64,000 nt of DNA from Paenibacillus silvae (GTDB taxonomy: Bacteria; Bacillota; Bacilli; Paenibacillales; Paenibacillaceae), in assembly GCF_014639235.1 (NCBI RefSeq), contig NZ_BMFU01000003.1, positions 248,001 to 312,000 on the forward strand, written 5' to 3'. Each line of letters starts with the position of its first letter. The first letter of the stretch is position 1. The position numbers and the translations under genes were made by a program. Below the pieces are notes generated by a model, which worked only from the letters and a program-made list of their open reading frames with translations, ran no database searches and was not told the origin of the DNA. Shown piece by piece: positions 59,940-64,000 of the stretch.

Positions 59940-61973
59940 TCATTCTGCGGCAGCCGCACCGTTGATGTTCATTCGATAGTACAAACCTTTCTGCTGCATC
60001 AGCTGTTCATGTGTACCATCCTCGGCGATCCGCCCCTCTTCCATCACCAGAATGCGGGAGCACTGACGGGCAATCTCCATGCGGTGAGTCACCAGCAGAC
60101 CTGTTTTTTCTTGCACGAAACGGCGAAGCTGCTGCATGACATGCTGCTCTGTCTGGTTATCCAGCGATGATGTCGGTTCGTCCAGAATATATATATCTGA
60201 GTTTCTCAGCAGCAGCCGGGCAAGTGACAAGCGTTGGCGCTGTCCCCCCGACAGGTTTGCTCCCTTTTCTTGCAGCATCGCATCGTACTGTGCCTCCTGG
60301 GATTCAATAAAGGAATGCAATCCCGCCCGTTCTGCTGCAAGTCTGACCTCATTTAATCCAGCCTTACCGCCCAGCCGAATATTTTCTTCTATCGTTCCTG
60401 TAAAAAAAGCCGGTGTCTGTGGCATATACGTCAGGCGGGATGAATTATCCCTCCTCACGATCTGCTCCATGTCCTCGCTGCCAAGCATCACTCGTCCAAC
60501 CGATGGCTTAATCAGCCCCGCACATACTTGACACAAGGTTGATTTGCCCGATCCACTTGCTCCCACCAGCGCCACCAGTTCACCCGGAACCAGGGCCAGC
60601 GTAATCTGATCGAGAATGGTCCGACCTTTGCTTTCATCACATACCGTTACCTGCTGAAGTGTTAGGATGGACGGGTTATTGGCTAGCGAGCTTCCAGGTT
60701 GTGAGTTTTCTTGTTCCGGATTAGCTGCTTCTGCTCCCATTCGTTGGTTCAGGTTCAACCATGTCAGAATCCGCGCAAATGCCCCCATGCTCGCCTGCAT
60801 CTGGCTCCACTGGCTGGATAGGCCCAGCACAGGCCAGACTACAAGCTCGAATAGCAGGCTGCTTGCAACGACCATACCTGGGGACAAAACACCCCTAGCC
60901 GCTGCTAATGCGATCAGGAATAACGCTGCCAGCTGCGCCAGCCCGAATACAGCCATCGCCACATTATCTGACATGCTCAGAGTCATCTGAAGCTTCGCTT
61001 GAACACGATTCAGTGATTGCTGCTGCGTACGAAAGCGTCCAAGAAACCAGGGAGAAGCAGCGTAAGCCTGAATTACGGGAATTCCATCCATATATTGCTG
61101 AATCTGTTGCTGTGACTCGCCCTCCATTGATTCCACTTCATCTGACAATTGTACGATTCGCTGATCGTACAATCTGGCCGTAAACCAAATTACAGCCGCA
61201 CTGACAAGCGCAATCCCGGCGACCCATGCATCAGCACGGTACAAATATGCGAGTGACAGCGCAATAATAAATATGACTGTAACCCCTTCGGCAAGTGCTT
61301 CCACAACTTCAGCACCATGCTTGGTATCTTCCTTGATTCGCAGCAGTACGTCCCCCGACTTCTGTCTGCGCACCCAAGCGTAGGGCATCCGGTTTAACAG
61401 CTGGAGCAGGCTCATCGACATGTCTCTGTATATCGATTCCTTGAGCCGTACCAGCACATAACGATGCATCCCCAGCAGTACAATAAATCCAATCAGCACC
61501 GCAACAAAAGTTACCGCTGTTTCATTCAGCTTCTCCTGTCCCCCATCATGAATGGCATCCACGAAAAATCCCTGTACAAAAGCAAGTCCCCAGTCAAACA
61601 CAGCATCTGCTGCCATAAAAAGCATCATGATGATGACTGCCCATTTGTATGGCTTCATAAAGCGCGCAATAACTGGCCATACCCTTCGTAAATATACCGC
61701 TTCAGCCTTATTCTCTGCCTGGTCTTCTTCCAGGTGGTCTTGCTCTCCGTCCTCGAGCTTCGCACGATTTTCTGATACCAACACTTCGACGTGCTGTTTA
61801 TCTGCTGGCTTTTGTTGTACTTCTTTCGGTAATTCTTGCGGTACTCCTTGTTGAACTTTATGTTGAACTTCTCGTTGTGCTGATTGTTGAGTTTCTGGCA
61901 CATCTTGTTGTTCATCTGTTTCAGCTACATGGATCTGGTCAGCTTCTGGTTTATCTTTATATTGTCTTGCCAT
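59940..61973 (-). CDS. ABC exporter half-transporter with Gln/Glu-rich N-terminal extension
   Basis: 677 residues. The first about 90 residues are a low-complexity acidic/Gln-rich tail (VQHKVQQGVPQELPKEVQQK). Membrane helices span about 95-400 and the nucleotide-binding domain follows with GASGSGKST (Walker A, near 480), LSGGQRQRLSLARLL (signature) and IYILDEPTSSLD (Walker B). Similar to CydC/MsbA-type exporters. It lies 56 bp after its partner and probably forms a heterodimer with it. Confidence 0.88.
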   Translation of the reverse strand: MARQYKDKPEADQIHVAETDEQQDVPETQQSAQREVQHKVQQGVPQELPKEVQQKPADKQHVEVLVSENRAKLEDGEQDHLEEDQAENKAEAVYLRRVWPVIARFMKPYKWAVIIMMLFMAADAVFDWGLAFVQGFFVDAIHDGGQEKLNETAVTFVAVLIGFIVLLGMHRYVLVRLKESIYRDMSMSLLQLLNRMPYAWVRRQKSGDVLLRIKEDTKHGAEVVEALAEGVTVIFIIALSLAYLYRADAWVAGIALVSAAVIWFTARLYDQRIVQLSDEVESMEGESQQQIQQYMDGIPVIQAYAASPWFLGRFRTQQQSLNRVQAKLQMTLSMSDNVAMAVFGLAQLAALFLIALAAARGVLSPGMVVASSLLFELVVWPVLGLSSQWSQMQASMGAFARILTWLNLNQRMGAEAANPEQENSQPGSSLANNPSILTLQQVTVCDESKGRTILDQITLALVPGELVALVGASGSGKSTLCQVCAGLIKPSVGRVMLGSEDMEQIVRRDNSSRLTYMPQTPAFFTGTIEENIRLGGKAGLNEVRLAAERAGLHSFIESQEAQYDAMLQEKGANLSGGQRQRLSLARLLLRNSDIYILDEPTSSLDNQTEQHVMQQLRRFVQEKTGLLVTHRMEIARQCSRILVMEEGRIAEDGTHEQLMQQKGLYYRMNINGAAAAE

Positions 61974-62029
61974 GTCGTCCTCCTGTTTCTCTTCCGCTTA
62001 CTCTCTTCCCGTCTTGTTGCTTCTGAAAT

Positions 62030-63826
62030 CTATATCACCTTGTCCTCCTGCTCCATAATACAGGCATGGTAACCATTCGTACGTTCTAGCAGTTCACGAT
62101 GAGTACCGATATCAACAACCTGTCCATCCTGCATATAGATCACCTGATCCGCGCGCTCAAGCAAAGACAGACGATGGGTAACCGCGATAATCGTTGTTCC
62201 ATGCTCCGCAGCTAATCCGCTAAACAACAGATTCAACTGCTGCTCATGCCACGGGTCCTGTGATGAGGTTGGTTCATCCAGCAGCAGGATTTCAGGTTTG
62301 CGCAGCACTGCTCTGGCAAGGCTGATCCGCTGGAGCTCTCCGCCGGACATGGGACCTCCTTGCGGCTGAAGCTGCGTCTCGTATCCGTTTGTCTGGCACA
62401 TAATGGCTTCATGCACATGAGTCATGTGAGCGGCGAGCTTTACTTCTTCGGTAGATAACCCTTCCGCTCCAAATACGAGATTTTCCTCTACGGTCCCTGA
62501 GAATACAAAGGCTTGTTGCGGAACATAAATCGGCTTTGTATCTGTGTTTGGCTTTTCGGGCAAAAGGTCGGAATTGTCCCGCTCCTTCAAACCATTCACA
62601 TGCCCAAACTTAATGGAGCCGCTCTCAGGCTCATATACTCCGGCGATCATCTTCAATAATGTGGTCTTTCCGCAGCCACTTGGCCCTGTGATGACCGTAA
62701 GTACACCTTTTGCCGCTGTAAAAGAAATATTAGATAACACTTCTTCCTGCTCTGAATATCTGTAGGACACCTGTTCTACACGGACACTCCCCTTCTTCAA
62801 CATGTGCTGCGGCGAAGCAGCAGCTGGTTTCTTTTTTACCAAATCCAATATTTCAAACATACGGGCTGCATGGGACGCTGAGCCGATGACCTGGTTCCAT
62901 AATCCCGACAATGCTTCGATCGGACGTGTCAGCTGGCTGCTTGCCACAAGAAAAGCAGCGAGGCCCCCTACGTCCATCTGCCCCTGCAGCACCTGCATGC
63001 CACCAAGATACAGAATGAGGATCATCCCGCCATAGGTGGAAACCCGCCCGGCTGCCTCCGACAAACGCTGTATCACAGATACCGACATCGCCTGTTTGAA
63101 TACCCGGTGCATTCGTTGCTGAAAACGCTGCTGTACATAACCTGCAAGTCCATAGCTGCGGATCTCCACCGGGGCATGAATCACATCCGTCAGCAGCTCA
63201 TCTCGCGATGCCTCACTTGCATGCATCTGGTCATGCTCGCGCTGCAGTTTTTTCCCCAGCCCTACGGTCACTAAAGGGTAGATTAATGTAAATGCAATAA
63301 TCGCTAACGTCAGCGGCAGGTTCACCCAGCTAAAATAAGCAAAAGCGAGAAGCAATTGAATGATGTTTTTGGCAAGTTCAATCCCGTGCTGATTGATGCC
63401 CTTCTGTGCCTCTGCTGCCGAAGTCCACACTCTGGAGGTGAGATCCCCCGTATGATACTTCGCCAGCTCTTGTGTTTTTGTCTGCCCAAGGGAGTGCAGC
63501 AGCCTGGATTGAATAGATACTTGTGTTTTTTGCTGAAATGCCGTCTCGGTCCACGTCGTGAATACGGTTACAACGATACGGAGCACCACAATGGATACAC
63601 CGATCAACAGCCCGGAATAGATGAGAGAAAACTGGGACTCGGAAGCCCCTTTAACTAATCTGCGGATCGATTCGAGATAACCTACTTCCACCAGTGAAGC
63701 GACCAAGGCAGCAAATAGTAGCGGGAGGACAAACCATCGATAGGTTCCGGTTAAGGACCATAACCGTATTAGTATTTTGATAGGGCGATACGTTTGGGGT
63801 TCTGATATGCTTTGCTCGACTAACAT
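62030..63826 (-). CDS. ABC exporter half-transporter (CydD/MsbA-like)
   Basis: 598 residues with six predicted membrane helices in the first 310 residues. The ATPase has GPSGCGKTT near residue 385, MSGGELQRISLARAV near residue 510 and ILLLDEPTSSQD. The Walker-B aspartate-glutamate pair is intact. TTGGAG lies before the ATG at 63826, which is used instead of the TTG five codons upstream. The substrate is not predictable. Confidence 0.88.
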   Translation of the reverse strand: MLVEQSISEPQTYRPIKILIRLWSLTGTYRWFVLPLLFAALVASLVEVGYLESIRRLVKGASESQFSLIYSGLLIGVSIVVLRIVVTVFTTWTETAFQQKTQVSIQSRLLHSLGQTKTQELAKYHTGDLTSRVWTSAAEAQKGINQHGIELAKNIIQLLLAFAYFSWVNLPLTLAIIAFTLIYPLVTVGLGKKLQREHDQMHASEASRDELLTDVIHAPVEIRSYGLAGYVQQRFQQRMHRVFKQAMSVSVIQRLSEAAGRVSTYGGMILILYLGGMQVLQGQMDVGGLAAFLVASSQLTRPIEALSGLWNQVIGSASHAARMFEILDLVKKKPAAASPQHMLKKGSVRVEQVSYRYSEQEEVLSNISFTAAKGVLTVITGPSGCGKTTLLKMIAGVYEPESGSIKFGHVNGLKERDNSDLLPEKPNTDTKPIYVPQQAFVFSGTVEENLVFGAEGLSTEEVKLAAHMTHVHEAIMCQTNGYETQLQPQGGPMSGGELQRISLARAVLRKPEILLLDEPTSSQDPWHEQQLNLLFSGLAAEHGTTIIAVTHRLSLLERADQVIYMQDGQVVDIGTHRELLERTNGYHACIMEQEDKVI

Positions 63827-63947
63827 GCTTGATAACTCCAATCTTGTCGTTAAATTAAATACTTGGTTATGATATCATCAGTGATAAGGAAAAAATGAAC
63901 ATTTCTTGCTGTACTCATTAAATCAGGACAATACAAGGAGATTAGCT

Positions 63948-64000
63948 ATGCAACAAGATCTGCTGCAGACATTAGATACGCTGTTTGACTATATCGAGGA
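63948..64000 (+). CDS. Start of a rightward gene (cut by window)
   Basis: CAAGGAG then ATG at 63948, encoding MQQDLLQTLDTLFDYIE before the window ends. It is divergent from the ABC exporter operon, suggesting a regulator, but too little is seen to name it. Confidence 0.55.
   Translation, partial: MQQDLLQTLDTLFDYIE

Overview
The window looks like chromosome of a Paenibacillus-type endospore-forming Firmicute. Backbone genes have AGGAGG-type ribosome binding sites and moderate GC. Their families are typical of that group: an AraC regulator fused to a siderophore-binding domain, a Fur-box-controlled siderophore lipoprotein, a Tcy-like sulfur amino-acid ABC operon, a collagen-like beta-helix surface protein, DUF4127, a copper-amine-oxidase-N stalk protein and RecQ. 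This assignment rests on reading alone.

Layout. 1-4.1 kb: iron/siderophore locus (regulator, FhuF-like reductase, substrate-binding lipoprotein with a Fur box). 4.3-5.9 kb: collagen/beta-helix surface protein. 5.9-11.2 kb: leftward sulfur-compound uptake operon (binding protein, two permeases, ATPase, LLM monooxygenase, then DinB and GNAT proteins). 11.3-20.3 kb: assorted small genes, mostly leftward, with a gene relic and a GC-rich hairpin cluster. 53-64 kb: ordinary chromosome (radical SAM/B12 protein, a 1.6-kb gene-poor spacer with repeats, RecQ, a secreted protein, a two-subunit ABC exporter).

The striking part is 20.9-52.9 kb. A tyrosine recombinase (51797-52906, minus strand) is followed, in its own reading direction, by about 31 kb of AT-rich DNA. 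This DNA is cut into compact units, nearly all holding one gene, and most genes face away from the recombinase. Between units lie 21 well-preserved imperfect palindromes of about 80-185 bp (plus at least seven decayed ones). Each begins with a GTATAAC-like box, ends with a GTTATAC-like box, and encloses inner TATTCA/TGAATA boxes around a variable, highly foldable centre. This is the organisation of integron attC sites and gene cassettes. The recombinase lacks the extra segment that defines classical IntI integrases and instead carries an N-terminal HARP-like motif. A GTTATAC core lies next to the recombinase (attI-like), and a diverged copy of that whole region lies at 27.46-27.60 kb, suggesting an older platform that lost its integrase.

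The units close to the recombinase encode a caspase-like protease, PD-(D/E)XK, HNH and GIY-YIG nuclease-like proteins, HEPN-type proteins, small membrane proteins, and three related divergent pairs of an XRE regulator and a small DUF6809-like protein with their own promoters and terminators (addiction or array-stabilising modules by inference). The far, decayed end holds acetyltransferases, a nucleotidyltransferase, an aminoglycoside phosphotransferase-like protein, a NUDIX hydrolase and a DHFR-family protein. I read the locus as a sedentary-integron-like cassette reservoir in a Gram-positive host. Its recombination activity is inferred, not shown.
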